This document shows, one piece after another, positions 1 through 8,659 of a DNA stretch of 41,936 nt. The DNA is from Chlorobium sp. (GTDB lineage: Bacteria; Bacteroidota; Chlorobiia; Chlorobiales; Chlorobiaceae): assembly GCF_021740465.1 (NCBI RefSeq), contig NZ_JAIOZR010000017.1, forward strand, positions 1-41,936, given 5' to 3'. Positions within the stretch are counted from its first letter, which is position 1. Every line of letters begins with the position of its first letter. Both the position numbers and the translations under genes were made by a program. A model generated the notes under the pieces. It searched no databases. It saw nothing but the letters and a program-made list of their open reading frames with translations, and was not told where the DNA came from.

Positions 1-271
1 TCGCCTCTTTGGAAAACTTCTCCGAATCGGTCCGGGAGAGGCCCAGCCAGTCGAAGAGCTGCTGCACCAGCCTGTTCGGGAACGGGTAGTCGGCTCCGGC
101 CCAGACTCCGAAACGAGCCGCGAGCCGCATCGACAGCCATCGCTGCATGCCGCGGCTCTGCACCACGATCCGTTCGGACTCGAAAACCGGCACAGGATTC
201 CGCTGCAGCACGCCTGCCAGAGCGTCTGCGAGAACTTCCATCCGGTTTCCGGTGTAGAGGTGCAGCGTCAT
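1..271 (-). CDS. recC: RecC (exonuclease V gamma subunit), N-terminal fragment
   Basis: The first 90 residues of a protein that continues off the left edge. RecC is the Chi-recognising subunit of the RecBCD helicase-nuclease for double-strand break repair. The visible part has the typical RecC opening: an LHLYTGNRMEVLADAL segment, then IVVQSRGMQRWLSMRLA (the family's V-Q-S-x-G-M-x-x-W-L signature), then a D-Y-P-F-P-N segment before the first helical domain. It starts with ATG at 271 and lies downstream of, and in the same direction as, the PH-domain gene, with a 63-base gap, so it may belong to that transcript or have its own promoter. Identity is from recognised motifs over a short stretch; the family call is strong, and completeness cannot be judged. 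Confidence 0.85.
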   Translation of the reverse strand, partial: MTLHLYTGNRMEVLADALAGVLQRNPVPVFESERIVVQSRGMQRWLSMRLAARFGVWAGADYPFPNRLVQQLFDWLGLSRTDSEKFSKEA

Positions 272-334
272 GGGCGGTATTGACGGTATAGGCGGAATGA
301 GCCGTAAACCGGAAACTGCGGCATCGGGACGGAC

Positions 335-832
335 TCAGGAGTTGCTCTGAAACGCATCGATCGCCTCCATGGCCTTGCGGCGGAACCCCAGCGGATCGCC
401 GATGCCAGGTATCGGGGTTATCCCTCCGCCGGTGCCGTTGATGCTGAGCGTTCCGTAGCCGAGCATGCGGCCCAGCACCCCCTGTTCCACATGGAAGCTC
501 TCCACCTTGCTGTGGTTCAGTTCGATGGTGCTGCGCCGGATGAAGCCGAACTTGGCGATCACCCGCTTGGAGGTGACGGCAAGCTCGGTGGACTGCCGCT
601 TGACGAACGCCTCACCCGTAAACCACAGCCCGGCCACCAGAATGACGACTCCGGTATACCAGGCAGCCGAAGAGAGTTCCGTGCTCCCGTCAAGCGTGGC
701 CCGGTACGAAAAAATCATCAGCCCCACAGAGAGTGCCATGAAGAGTATCGCCTTGCCGAACACTGTCCAGTGAAGGGTTGCCCTGGCATAGAGCTTTTCG
801 CCCTGCATGAGGTTTTTCTCGACGTATCCCAT
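335..832 (-). CDS. PH domain-containing (bPH2/YdbS-like) membrane protein
   Basis: A 165-residue protein. Two hydrophobic segments (about residues 27-45 and 57-73) are followed by a cytoplasmic bacterial PH domain (about 75-160). The domain shows the family pattern E-L-A-V-T-S-K-R-V-I followed by I-E-L-N-H-S-K-V-E-S, and then a G-R-M-L-G-Y-G-T-L segment. Bacterial PH-domain proteins of this type sit in the inner membrane; their biochemical role is generally unknown. Only 16 bases separate it from the upstream DUF389 gene, so the two are probably co-transcribed and may act together in the membrane. Its length is normal for single-domain members. The family is confident and the function is not assignable. 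Confidence 0.85.
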   Translation of the reverse strand: MGYVEKNLMQGEKLYARATLHWTVFGKAILFMALSVGLMIFSYRATLDGSTELSSAAWYTGVVILVAGLWFTGEAFVKRQSTELAVTSKRVIAKFGFIRRSTIELNHSKVESFHVEQGVLGRMLGYGTLSINGTGGGITPIPGIGDPLGFRRKAMEAIDAFQSNS

Positions 833-848
833 ATCCTGAATATTGACG

Positions 849-2198
849 TTATCTGTTTTTTTCGCCCTTGTCGATCAGCAGCTCGTTTCCCTGCTCGAAA
901 ACAACACGCAGCGTATCGTTCCGCAGCCTCGCCCTGAGCCAGGCCATAGCCTTTTCCCGCTCGTCGGGCGCAAGCCCTCCCGTTGCCGAAACCACGACGT
1001 AGGCCAGCCTGCGCGGTGTTTCAGCATCCTCGACGCTGAAACGGTAAGGTTCGGCAAACAGGCAGGCGGTTACCGACGGAAAAATCGCGCGCAACTCCAT
1101 GAGCAGCGATTTTCCGGTATATGCCCGCCGCTGCAGGCTGTCGCGGATTTTTCCGTTTTCCTGGAGAGTGAGCGAGAGCTTCCTCAGCCGGGCCTGTACC
1201 TTCTCTTTTTCGCTGAGATCCCCGGTAATATCGGCAAACGAAATTCCCTGTTCAAACGAAAGCGTCGCATCACCGAGGCCGAACTCCCCGGCACGCCTGC
1301 GAAGCACGCCCTTGCTCTCATCAGTAAGCGAACGCCCCGCATAGATAAGGGTAATGCGGCGTCTGTCCGCGTCGATATCGTTGCGAAGCAGGTATTCTCC
1401 CCTGAACACCTGCACCGATTGCACGAACCTGCCCGCATTCTCCATGAAGCGTTCCTTCTTGACGAGCAGATAACCGAAATAGATGCTGGGGACGAGCGTA
1501 ACGAGCATGACCGCGGTTATCCACCTGTTGATGCGCGTTTTCTGCGTTTCGGCGATATCGCTTCTGATGGGAAACTTCATGAACTGCGAAAAAAACACCG
1601 TCGAAAAACCGATGAACACGGCGTTGATGGTGAAGAGATAAAAGGCGCCGAAAAAGAATCCGAACTGACCGGTCGCAAGCCCGTACCCCGCCGTGCAGAG
1701 CGGGGGCATCAGCGCCGTGGCGATGGCGACGCCCGGCACCACGTTCCCTTTCAGTCTCGTTGTGAGCGACATCGTACCGGCAAGGCCGCCGAACAGGGCG
1801 ATCAGCACGTCGTAAATGGTGGGGCTGGTGCGTGCCAGAAGCTCGGAATAGGCGCTCGATACCGGACTGATGGCGAAATAGAGCGTCGAGGTGACGAGGC
1901 TTGCCGCCACGGCAAACGACAGGTGCTTGAGCGAGCGGCGGAGCATCGGAAAGTCGTAGGTAGCGATGCTGTACCCGATGCCGTTGATCGGACCCATCAG
2001 GGGAGAGATGAGCATGGCGCCGATGATGACCGCCGTCGAATTGGTGTTGAGCCCGACCGAGGCCAGCACGATGGCGAAAATCAGGATCCAGAGGCGGCTG
2101 CCCTTGAATTCGATGTCGCTTTCGACGGCAGCGTGAATGTCCCTGAACGACTCGGCGTCCCTGCTGATACTGAGATAACGGAACAGTTTGCTGACCAT
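849..2198 (-). CDS. DUF389 family integral membrane protein
   Basis: A 449-residue membrane protein of the DUF389 family. The N-terminal half holds about six transmembrane helices with the family hallmarks: N-T-N-S-T-A-V-I-I-G-A-M-L-I-S-P-L-M-G-P near residue 52, and a G-V-A-I-A-T-A-L-M-P-P-L-C segment near residue 155. The C-terminal half is a soluble region of unknown fold, predicted to be alpha/beta, which makes this longer than minimal DUF389 proteins. The function of the family is not established. It is the first gene of a minus-strand unit with the PH-domain gene and possibly recC. A 187-base divergent gap separates it from the photolyase gene and must hold both promoters. Confidence 0.88.
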   Translation of the reverse strand: MVSKLFRYLSISRDAESFRDIHAAVESDIEFKGSRLWILIFAIVLASVGLNTNSTAVIIGAMLISPLMGPINGIGYSIATYDFPMLRRSLKHLSFAVAASLVTSTLYFAISPVSSAYSELLARTSPTIYDVLIALFGGLAGTMSLTTRLKGNVVPGVAIATALMPPLCTAGYGLATGQFGFFFGAFYLFTINAVFIGFSTVFFSQFMKFPIRSDIAETQKTRINRWITAVMLVTLVPSIYFGYLLVKKERFMENAGRFVQSVQVFRGEYLLRNDIDADRRRITLIYAGRSLTDESKGVLRRRAGEFGLGDATLSFEQGISFADITGDLSEKEKVQARLRKLSLTLQENGKIRDSLQRRAYTGKSLLMELRAIFPSVTACLFAEPYRFSVEDAETPRRLAYVVVSATGGLAPDEREKAMAWLRARLRNDTLRVVFEQGNELLIDKGEKNR

Positions 2199-2385
2199 GA
2201 ACGTGAACGGTAAGAAAATGCGCGTAATAGAGTCGTTTTCAGAATGGTAAAATACAGCAATTTTTCCGGTTTCCTTTCTCCTGCAGGCAGCCGGAGAAAA
2301 TGTTTATTTTCCCATGTAGATGCGACTTGCAGCTTCAACCCGAAGGATAACGGATCATGACGGCAACACCCCGATTCCCTGACTG

Positions 2386-3813
2386 ATGAGCGACACCCTG
2401 ACCATCCACTGGTTCCGCCAGGATCTCCGGCTCGGAGACAACCCGTCACTCCGCCATGCCGCCCTGAAAGGGCGCGTGCTGGCGGTCTATATTCTCGACG
2501 ACGGCAACGCCGCCGAATTCCGCATGGGCGCGGCAAGCCGCTGGTGGCTTCACCACAGCCTCGCCTCGCTCGACCGCTCGCTGGAGGGGCGCCTCGCCCT
2601 TTTCTCGGGCGATCCGCTGGAAATCCTGCCGGCCCTGGCCGCCGGAACGGGCGCTTCCGCAGTGCACTGGAACCGCTGCTACGAACCCTGGCGCATTAAG
2701 CGGGATACCCTGCTCAAAAAAAAACTCGGAGAACAGGGGATCGGTGCGGAGAGTTTCAACGGTTCGCTGCTCTGGGAGCCGTGGGAGATAAAAAAACCGG
2801 ACGGCACGCCCTACAGGGTTTTCACGCCCTACTACCGCAAAGGGTGCCTCGGCGCCGAACAGCCCCGCCTCCCGCTCGCGGCTCCCGAAAGGCTCGAAAC
2901 AGCGCTTCCTCCGACAGGCAGCCTGCCGCTCGACGCACTTGACCTTTTACCCCGCATACGCTGGGACCTGCAGCTCGAAGCGCACTGGACTATCGGCGAA
3001 CAGGCCGCCGCCCTGAGGCTCGAAACCTTTCTGCAGCATGGATTGACCGGCTACAGGGAGGGACGCGACTACCCGGCACGGCCGAACGTCTCGCGCCTCT
3101 CGCCTTCGCTCCATTTCGGCGAAATCTCGCCAAACCGGGTCTGGCACGCCGTAAAAAACCATGGAAACAGCCCGGATGTGGACCATTTTCTGAGCGAACT
3201 CGCCTGGAGGGAGTTCTCGTACAGCCTGATCTGGCACAATCCCGACCTGCCCCGCACCAACCTGCACGCCTCGTTCGACACATTCGGGTGGATGGAAAAT
3301 CCGGCGGCGCTCAGGCGCTGGCAGAAAGGCATGACCGGTTACCCGATTGTCGATGCCGGCATGCGTGAACTCCGGCAGACGGGTTACATGCACAACCGCG
3401 TGCGCATGATCGTAGGATCCTTTCTGGTCAAGAACCTGCTTCTGCACTGGCGCCACGGCGAGCGGTGGTTCCGGGACTGCCTCTGTGACGCCGACCTTGC
3501 CGTCAACAGCGCAAGCTGGCAGTGGGTCGCCGGATGCGGAGCCGACGCGGTGCCCTACTTCCGCATCTTCAATCCGGTCACCCAGGGAGAGAAATTCGAT
3601 GCTGGGGGAGCCTATACCCGCCGTTTCGTTCCTGAACTCGGCAGGCTGCCCGACCGCCACCTCTTCGCCCCGTGGGAAGCGCCCGCCGGTGTGCTGCAGG
3701 CCGCGGGGGTCTCTATCGGCAAAACCTACCCCGAACCTCTCGTGGAGCTTCGGGCTTCGCGCCGCCGGGCGCTCGAAGCCTACGCACGCACCCGAAAAAA
3801 GCCTGAAGCCTGA
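2386..3813 (+). CDS. phrB: Deoxyribodipyrimidine photolyase (class I, cryptochrome/photolyase family)
   Basis: A 475-residue photolyase, a normal length for class I enzymes. It uses blue light and FADH- to reverse cyclobutane pyrimidine dimers. The N-terminal antenna-binding alpha/beta domain opens with I-H-W-F-R-Q-D-L-R-L-x-D-N. The C-terminal FAD domain contains S-x-L-H-F-G-E-I-S, the W-R-E-F segment, M-T-G-Y-P-I-V-D-A-G-M-R-E-L, the M-H-N-R-V-R-M-I-V-x-S-F-L-V-K segment, and D-x-D-L-A-x-N-x-x-S-W-Q-W, which contributes FAD and lesion contacts. Its 3' end faces that of the radical SAM gene, 36 bases away. Light-driven repair fits a phototroph but is widespread. Which antenna cofactor it uses cannot be told from sequence reading. 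Confidence 0.95.
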   Translation: MSDTLTIHWFRQDLRLGDNPSLRHAALKGRVLAVYILDDGNAAEFRMGAASRWWLHHSLASLDRSLEGRLALFSGDPLEILPALAAGTGASAVHWNRCYEPWRIKRDTLLKKKLGEQGIGAESFNGSLLWEPWEIKKPDGTPYRVFTPYYRKGCLGAEQPRLPLAAPERLETALPPTGSLPLDALDLLPRIRWDLQLEAHWTIGEQAAALRLETFLQHGLTGYREGRDYPARPNVSRLSPSLHFGEISPNRVWHAVKNHGNSPDVDHFLSELAWREFSYSLIWHNPDLPRTNLHASFDTFGWMENPAALRRWQKGMTGYPIVDAGMRELRQTGYMHNRVRMIVGSFLVKNLLLHWRHGERWFRDCLCDADLAVNSASWQWVAGCGADAVPYFRIFNPVTQGEKFDAGGAYTRRFVPELGRLPDRHLFAPWEAPAGVLQAAGVSIGKTYPEPLVELRASRRRALEAYARTRKKPEA

Positions 3814-3849
3814 GCGGACCGCGAAGAAATCCCTTTTGCTCCTCCACCG

Positions 3850-4983
3850 TCATTTCGAGCCGGTAACCTCCCCGATAATGCTCATGAGCGGGGTACCTGC
3901 AAGATGATCCGCAAAAGAAAACCCATCAGCCCCAAGCGTTTCGATCAGCTCGTAAGCCGTTGTCACCGAGGCTTTTTCGGAAGAGCAGATAAAGGCGCCT
4001 GGCGAGTTGTAATCTCCCGTGGCGAAATAGTTCGTGCAGCCACACCAGTTCATGCAGTACCGATTGATGCCGCAGTTCAGGCAGAACGGGTTTGTCGTGT
4101 GCTCCGAATCGTGACTGCAGCTTTTCACCAGACCCGTGGAGGAGTGCACATTACCGAGACAGTGCTCATCTCCGTCATCGGAACCGATAAGACGCTCGCA
4201 GGGATAGATGTTGCCCGAAGGCGCAAAGGCAAACTCGCCCTTGCCCATCCTGCATCGTTCGAGCGGCTCGTAGCCACCCCGGAGTATGACGGTTATCTTG
4301 CTGTCGATAATGCTGATATGGCAGGGCGTGCCTGCCCCGTAGTAGTCGAGATAGAGTTTTCCTATCCGGCTGAACAGCCCGGGAAGCTTTTCGGCATGAG
4401 GCCGGCTCCAGCGAGCCGAAATATCGGGATTGAGATAGATGTTTCTTACCCCCAGAGAATGGAAATATTCCACCACGTCGGGAAGAGCCTCGAGGGTATC
4501 GGGCGTATAAACCGCATTGACCGGCATGAAAGGAAAAAATTCCAGCGCATGCCGGATGTTGCGTTCCACGATAGCCGAAGTCGACGATCCGTCCCGGAAC
4601 ACTCTCGAACGTTCCTGAATGAATGCCGGACCGTCGCAGCTTATGCCGGGGGAAATCCGGAAATCCCGGAGATCGGCAGCTATGGCCTCGTTGAAAATCG
4701 ATCCGTTGGTGACCACCGAAAAAAGAAACCGCTCCGGGTCATAACCTTCATGGCGGTAAATCCTCCTCATAATGGATTTGATCAGTTCGAATTCGAGAAG
4801 GGGTTCCCCGCCGAAAAAACCGATATCGATTTTTTCATGCTCGGGAGTCCTGCGAAAAATAAAGTCGATAACCCGATCGGCCGTTTCCTGACTCATGACG
4901 GCATCGTGTCCGGATATGCCTGATATATAGCAATAGGCACATCCGAAATTACACTGCCGGGTAACCGCAATGGTATACTTCAT
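3850..4983 (-). CDS. Radical SAM/SPASM-domain protein, likely peptide- or protein-modifying
   Basis: A 377-residue enzyme taken from the ATG at 4983. A TTG 66 bases upstream is in frame but has no better ribosome site. The CNFGCAYC motif (Cys11, 15, 18) binds the radical SAM [4Fe-4S] cluster. Next come a G-F-F-G-G-E-P-L-L-E segment (the GGE motif for SAM) and a long C-terminal region with about ten cysteines, including an F-C-L-N-C-G-I-N-R-Y-C-M-N-W-C-G-C block. That block is typical of SPASM/twitch domains carrying auxiliary Fe-S clusters, as in sulfatase maturases and RiPP maturases. The gene directly upstream encodes a small protein with leader-like features, so a modification cassette is plausible (inference). 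No sulfatase lies nearby. The substrate is unknown. Confidence 0.85.
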   Translation of the reverse strand: MKYTIAVTRQCNFGCAYCYISGISGHDAVMSQETADRVIDFIFRRTPEHEKIDIGFFGGEPLLEFELIKSIMRRIYRHEGYDPERFLFSVVTNGSIFNEAIAADLRDFRISPGISCDGPAFIQERSRVFRDGSSTSAIVERNIRHALEFFPFMPVNAVYTPDTLEALPDVVEYFHSLGVRNIYLNPDISARWSRPHAEKLPGLFSRIGKLYLDYYGAGTPCHISIIDSKITVILRGGYEPLERCRMGKGEFAFAPSGNIYPCERLIGSDDGDEHCLGNVHSSTGLVKSCSHDSEHTTNPFCLNCGINRYCMNWCGCTNYFATGDYNSPGAFICSSEKASVTTAYELIETLGADGFSFADHLAGTPLMSIIGEVTGSK

Positions 4984-5073
4984 ATCTGGCTGGAAAAATA
5001 GAGCGGTCAGCGACGGCTTGATTACGGCATTGTTCTCTTGCCGAAACAAATCCGTCGCTGTTTTCCGCAGGGA

Positions 5074-5529
5074 TTACTGATGTGGAAGCACTGCCTGACT
5101 GACTTCGATAAAACTCTCGAAAGGAATCGATTTGACCGCAGCAAGTCTGGCGCTCATCTCCTTGAGAATCGGAGCGCTGAACTCTCGCCACTGCTTGGCG
5201 TCGAGCAGATAGATATCGCCTTTGAAATGCAGATGGGGCGTTTTTCTGCCACCCCTCGGATCGATAATGTTATCGATCGAGATAGCTTTGGCCGAACTTT
5301 TTACAACGCCGGCAGCGACTTTCCCGACCGCCTTCAGTTTGTTAGCACTGATGAACTTGCCGATCAGTTCCTCCTCGACAAGCCAGAAATCGGCAGGAAT
5401 ACCGATTTTCCACTTCCACTCCATGCGCTGAAAGTCCATATGTGGACCCGAAATGTATGGTTCAGGCATATCGTTCTCCTTTTGCTTCAATTGTTTCAAA
5501 AAAGCAATACCGCATTCAACTGCAATCAT
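5074..5529 (-). CDS. Small unknown protein upstream of radical SAM/SPASM enzyme; candidate substrate
   Basis: There are two in-frame starts. The ATG at 5529 has an AAGGAGGT site 10 bases upstream and gives 151 residues. The ATG at 5469 has AAGGAG seven bases upstream and gives 131. Having two good ribosome sites in frame is unusual. The short N-terminal extension (I-A-F-L-K-Q-L-K-Q-K) resembles a RiPP leader helix. The body has an E-W-K-W-K-I-G segment, an Ala/Lys/Val-rich helix, then G-G-R-K-T-P-H-L-H-F and D-A-K-Q-W-R-E-F. I recognise no family. It is the first gene of a two-gene unit with the radical SAM/SPASM enzyme, so substrate or chaperone is the leading hypothesis; this is inference from position. 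Confidence 0.7.
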   Translation of the reverse strand: MIAVECGIAFLKQLKQKENDMPEPYISGPHMDFQRMEWKWKIGIPADFWLVEEELIGKFISANKLKAVGKVAAGVVKSSAKAISIDNIIDPRGGRKTPHLHFKGDIYLLDAKQWREFSAPILKEMSARLAAVKSIPFESFIEVSQAVLPHQ

Positions 5530-5995
5530 GTGAACAGGCACCTCCTTTTGCAAGGTTGACAGGATGAGGGCAGAAAACAGATAAAACCAGATAATCCGAA
5601 ATAAAAAAGGGGCTGCAGGAATCAACCGGAACAAGGGGAACACCGGATATCATGTGGCTGGGGGAATACCGGAACACCCTATGCGGAAAAACTACCAAAA
5701 AAAACAGTTACCTCAAAAGTATTACTACATCGCAGGGCCGGTCAAAACCTGCGCTGTTTAATAATGCATTTAAAATTAAAAGAAAGTTTAAAAAAAGTTG
5801 TAACTTTAAAGAACCTAACATTACCCCCAAACTATTATGTCATCCCCCATCGATTCAGGCGTTGAAAGACCCGGAAAGAAAAACCTGAACGAAATGTTTT
5901 CGCATGTCGGCGTTACCAGGAACAGTTGCAAAATCGTTTACCGGTAATAGTTGCGGCCTGAGGAAAACTGACATATAGACGTTCTCAAAAAGAAT
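5530..5995. other. Intergenic region between divergent transcription units
   Basis: A 466-base region with no supportable gene. It becomes AT-rich between about 5690 and 5830. It must contain the promoter of the minus-strand radical SAM unit and perhaps that of the small plus-strand gene at 5996. It contains the 13-base direct repeats listed separately. I saw no riboswitch or terminator. Confidence 0.5.
5635..5673. repeat. Two 13-base direct repeats upstream of the radical SAM unit
   Basis: GGGGAACACCGGA (5635-5647) recurs as GGGGAATACCGGA (5661-5673), 12 of 13 identical and 26 bases start to start. The spacing is close to two and a half helical turns. Placement about 110 bases upstream of the first start codon of the radical SAM unit suits a regulator-binding site. 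This is inference only. Confidence 0.4.
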
Positions 5996-6163
5996 ATGTC
6001 TGATGTTATGCTATACGTAGTTTCAGGAGCCCTGGTGTACTCCCTGCTTCTGGGAGTTCATTACACCTTTTCACTCGGGTGGAAATTCAAAATGTATGCC
6101 CTTGCCCACTTTCTCGGGGCGGCCATATCGCTCTACCTGATTCTTTCCAAAACAGTACAGTAG
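5996..6163 (+). CDS. Small hydrophobic membrane protein (55 aa)
   Basis: A 55-residue frame from ATG 5996 to TAG 6161-6163. It reads as a compact two-helix membrane protein: a hydrophobic segment at about residues 5-20 (V-V-S-G-A-L-V-Y-S-L-L-L-G-V), a short linker with H-Y-T-F-S-L-G-W-K-F-K, and a second hydrophobic segment at about 33-50. Aromatic and basic residues sit at the helix ends as expected. The upstream Shine-Dalgarno is weak (AAAAAG); an internal ATG at codon 5 is possible. I do not recognise a family. The coherent hydrophobic pattern and clean stop make it more likely real than chance. Confidence 0.55.
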   Translation: MSDVMLYVVSGALVYSLLLGVHYTFSLGWKFKMYALAHFLGAAISLYLILSKTVQ

Positions 6164-6382
6164 CAGTCCGAAAAGAAGATGCGCCGCCCGGCCGTTCTAT
6201 TTTCAGGCACTGCTTTCCCGACACCGGAAAATCCGGTGCTAACGATTCAGCAGCAAAAAAAACGGTATTAATACCCGCCTGTCCTGTAAACGGGAATTAT
6301 TATCTTTACAGATCGTTTACCGGAAGCATGAAGAAATGAATCATTCCGGTATATCCACCAATAAATAAACCATTGTATCCCT

Positions 6383-6562
6383 ATGGACATCAGGAAAGCC
6401 ATTCTTGACCTGCTTGAAAAGGAAGGCAAACCCATGAGCGCCGGCCAGATTGCCGACTCGGGCAAGCTGGATCGCAAAGAGGTCGATAAAGCCATGAAAA
6501 CGCTCAAGGACGAAGAGCTGATCGTATCACCGAAACGCTGCTACTGGGAACCCAAAAAGTAA
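6383..6562 (+). CDS. Small winged-helix DNA-binding protein (59 aa)
   Basis: A 59-residue protein. It has the layout of a minimal winged helix: helix 1 ([11 protein letters not shown]), helix 2 (M-S-A-G-Q-I-A-D-S), recognition helix ([13 protein letters not shown]), then a two-strand wing ([11 protein letters not shown]). Proteins like this appear as stand-alone regulators or nucleic-acid adaptors. It lies about 100 bases upstream of the DUF4403 gene on the same strand, but the intervening region could hold a separate promoter. Very acidic/basic composition and GC-rich codon use match its neighbours. What it regulates is unknown. Confidence 0.75.
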   Translation: MDIRKAILDLLEKEGKPMSAGQIADSGKLDRKEVDKAMKTLKDEELIVSPKRCYWEPKK

Positions 6563-6664
6563 CCTCGAGCGCTTTTTCAGGATAGTTTTCCGATCACTTC
6601 CGGCCGGGTCGGAACCATTTTCACCCCCTCCCGGCCGAGCGGAAACCCGTTAGAACTTCCTCCA

Positions 6665-8107
6665 ATGAAAAAACCTCTCATAGCCGCCGGAATCGTCATA
6701 GCGTTTGTCGTTTCCGGGCTTTTTCTTTACCGGAAAATCGATGAATCATCCCGAAACAAGCCTCCTGAACCGCTCACAACCGAAGTTTCCGTCACGGCGC
6801 CGCCCTCCACGTTCAATCTTCCGGTACACATCGAAACAAAAACTCTGGCCGCATACCTGAACGGGAAAATCCGGGGCACCTTTCTGCGGAAAAACCTCCG
6901 GCTCCGGAAAGGCGAAAAAGAAAAAATTGCCCTGGCACTTACCAGACAGAACGACATCGTCATAAACTCCAGTGGGCGGGAACTTGTCTGTACCTTTCCC
7001 CTGACGGTCGACGCAACGCTGCTCGACAGCCGGTTCGGAAAAACGCTTTCAGGTCTGGTAAAGCCGCTGCGCACCACCATCATCGTCACGCTCTCGACAC
7101 CGATCGCTCTCGACCGGAACTGGAGCATCGTCACCAGGTTCCGCATCAGAAACATCCGGTGGCTGAGTGAGCCGGTTGTCCGCATCGGACCCTTCAAAAA
7201 AAATCTCAGGCCGGCAATTACCGAAGCCCTGAACAGCAAGGGAGGCAAACTGACCGCCATGCTGGACCGGGAGATATACAGGGCGGCAAACCTGCAATCC
7301 ACCATTTCGGACGTATGGCACGATCTTCAGGAGCCAATTCTCGTCAGCCGAAAACCCGCTCCGGTCTGGATCCGCTTTCACTGCAGCGGCATCCGGGGCG
7401 ATATGGTACTGAACCGTAACGACATCACCTGCCTTACCCGCATCGACGCCGGAATGGTGATGCTCACCGATACCACGGCAATAGCCGTTCCGAACCCGCT
7501 GCCCCCTTTCAGCAGGCTCCTGCCGGATGAAAAAAGTACGCATTCCGTCATCAACCTTTACGCTTTCACCTCATTCGATGAGATCAACGAGCAGCTTAAC
7601 GGCTACCTCAGGGGAAAAACACTGTCGAAAAAGGGGTACAACGTGACCATCACCGGTATAAAAACCTATGCCTCAAAAAAGGGACTCTCGATCGGCGTCA
7701 GTACCGACAGGGATATCAGGGGCTATCTGGTAACCAGCGGCAAAATCATATTCGATGCCCCCTCCCAGACCATGAAGGTGAAAAAGTTCGATTACGCCCT
7801 CGACACCGGAAACGCCATTGTCCGTACCGGCGATGAACTTCTGCATGAATTCGTACGCGATACGGTAGCCACGAGACTTAACGTGAAGCTCGACACGCTC
7901 ATCGAAAAGGTTCCCGGCATCATCAGCAACGCTATCGCCAAAGGCAAAACAGGAAAAGTTATAGACCTGAGGGTTGACAGTCTGCGGGTTGAACGGTGCG
8001 ACATCCTCCTCGACAGCAGGAAGGTGCACCTGCTGCTCAAGGTCGATGCAAAGGCGGATCTGCGGCTTAAAGGCATAAAACCCGGCAAAGCCTTAAGAGT
8101 ATACTGA
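6665..8107 (+). CDS. DUF4403 family membrane-anchored protein
   Basis: A 480-residue protein. An N-terminal signal-anchor (about residues 5-22, basic then hydrophobic) is followed by a short Pro/Ser/Thr-rich linker and then a large domain matching the DUF4403 pattern: S-T-F-N-L-P-V-H-I at the start, internal beta-rich repeats with conserved R-x-R-I-R-N-I-R-W, and a C-terminal segment ending in lipid-binding-like beta strands. DUF4403 proteins are thought to have a tubular lipid-binding-like beta fold in the periplasm; their function is unestablished. There is no lipobox cysteine, so it is likely anchored by its N-terminal helix. It is convergent with the YbjN-like gene 45 bases downstream. 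Confidence 0.75.
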   Translation: MKKPLIAAGIVIAFVVSGLFLYRKIDESSRNKPPEPLTTEVSVTAPPSTFNLPVHIETKTLAAYLNGKIRGTFLRKNLRLRKGEKEKIALALTRQNDIVINSSGRELVCTFPLTVDATLLDSRFGKTLSGLVKPLRTTIIVTLSTPIALDRNWSIVTRFRIRNIRWLSEPVVRIGPFKKNLRPAITEALNSKGGKLTAMLDREIYRAANLQSTISDVWHDLQEPILVSRKPAPVWIRFHCSGIRGDMVLNRNDITCLTRIDAGMVMLTDTTAIAVPNPLPPFSRLLPDEKSTHSVINLYAFTSFDEINEQLNGYLRGKTLSKKGYNVTITGIKTYASKKGLSIGVSTDRDIRGYLVTSGKIIFDAPSQTMKVKKFDYALDTGNAIVRTGDELLHEFVRDTVATRLNVKLDTLIEKVPGIISNAIAKGKTGKVIDLRVDSLRVERCDILLDSRKVHLLLKVDAKADLRLKGIKPGKALRVY

Positions 8108-8152
8108 GGGGTGCCCCCGAGGGTGCGGGCACACTTCTCATGCAGAAAAATT

Positions 8153-8659
8153 TCAGCCCTGCGCCTCCTGGCTCCCTTCCTGGAACTGACGGGCTATATT
8201 TCTTTCCATCTCCCTGCGAACCTCCTCGTAACGAAGGTCGCTTGCCGCTACGGCCTCCAGCTCCGCCGCGTTGCGTTCGAACATGTCGACCGCTGCATGC
8301 AGCATGTTGTATATCAATGCCATATCCGCCGTGCAACCGCCGAGATCGACAAGCTGCTTGTAGGAGATGATGCCGTCATCCGCTCCGTTGATGCTGCCGG
8401 AGTAGCTGAAGCTTCCGTTGATGAAGTTGAAAAGCATGCAGGCATCGACCAGTTTGTCCTCCCTTACGGTAAACGGCGCATAGAGATAAAGCGCAAGCCA
8501 CTCCCTCGTTTCATGGCCTTCGATCATGAGGCGGTAGGAACGGCCGCCTATTGACAGCCTGACTGCAAGTCGGCATATCCCTTCATCTTCAATCCTTTCG
8601 ACCTGATCCTTCCAGCCGATATCGACGGCAAAGTCCTGCAGAAGCTGAGCGAAATGCAT
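8153..8659 (-). CDS. YbjN-like (type III secretion chaperone-fold) protein
   Basis: A 168-residue acidic cytoplasmic protein. A W-L-A-L-Y-L-Y-A-P-F segment (about 53-62), followed by a helix with C-M-L-F-N-F-I-N-G-S-F-S-Y-S and an I-S-Y-K-Q-L-V-D-L segment, resembles the YbjN/CesT-like alpha-beta fold used by secretion chaperones and stress-related proteins. The C-terminal 50 residues are a charged helix likely to form a coiled coil. No secretion system is visible nearby, so a general chaperone-like or adaptor role is a guess. It is transcribed divergently from the SQR-family gene across a 368-base gap. Confidence 0.55.
   Translation of the reverse strand: MHFAQLLQDFAVDIGWKDQVERIEDEGICRLAVRLSIGGRSYRLMIEGHETREWLALYLYAPFTVREDKLVDACMLFNFINGSFSYSGSINGADDGIISYKQLVDLGGCTADMALIYNMLHAAVDMFERNAAELEAVAASDLRYEEVRREMERNIARQFQEGSQEAQG

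Noticed and set aside
843-2213. 456-codon open frame on the plus strand opposite the DUF389 gene
   Set aside because: It mirrors the coding strand of a recognisable membrane-protein gene, is rich in charged residues and lacks any family motif; typical antisense shadow in GC-rich DNA.
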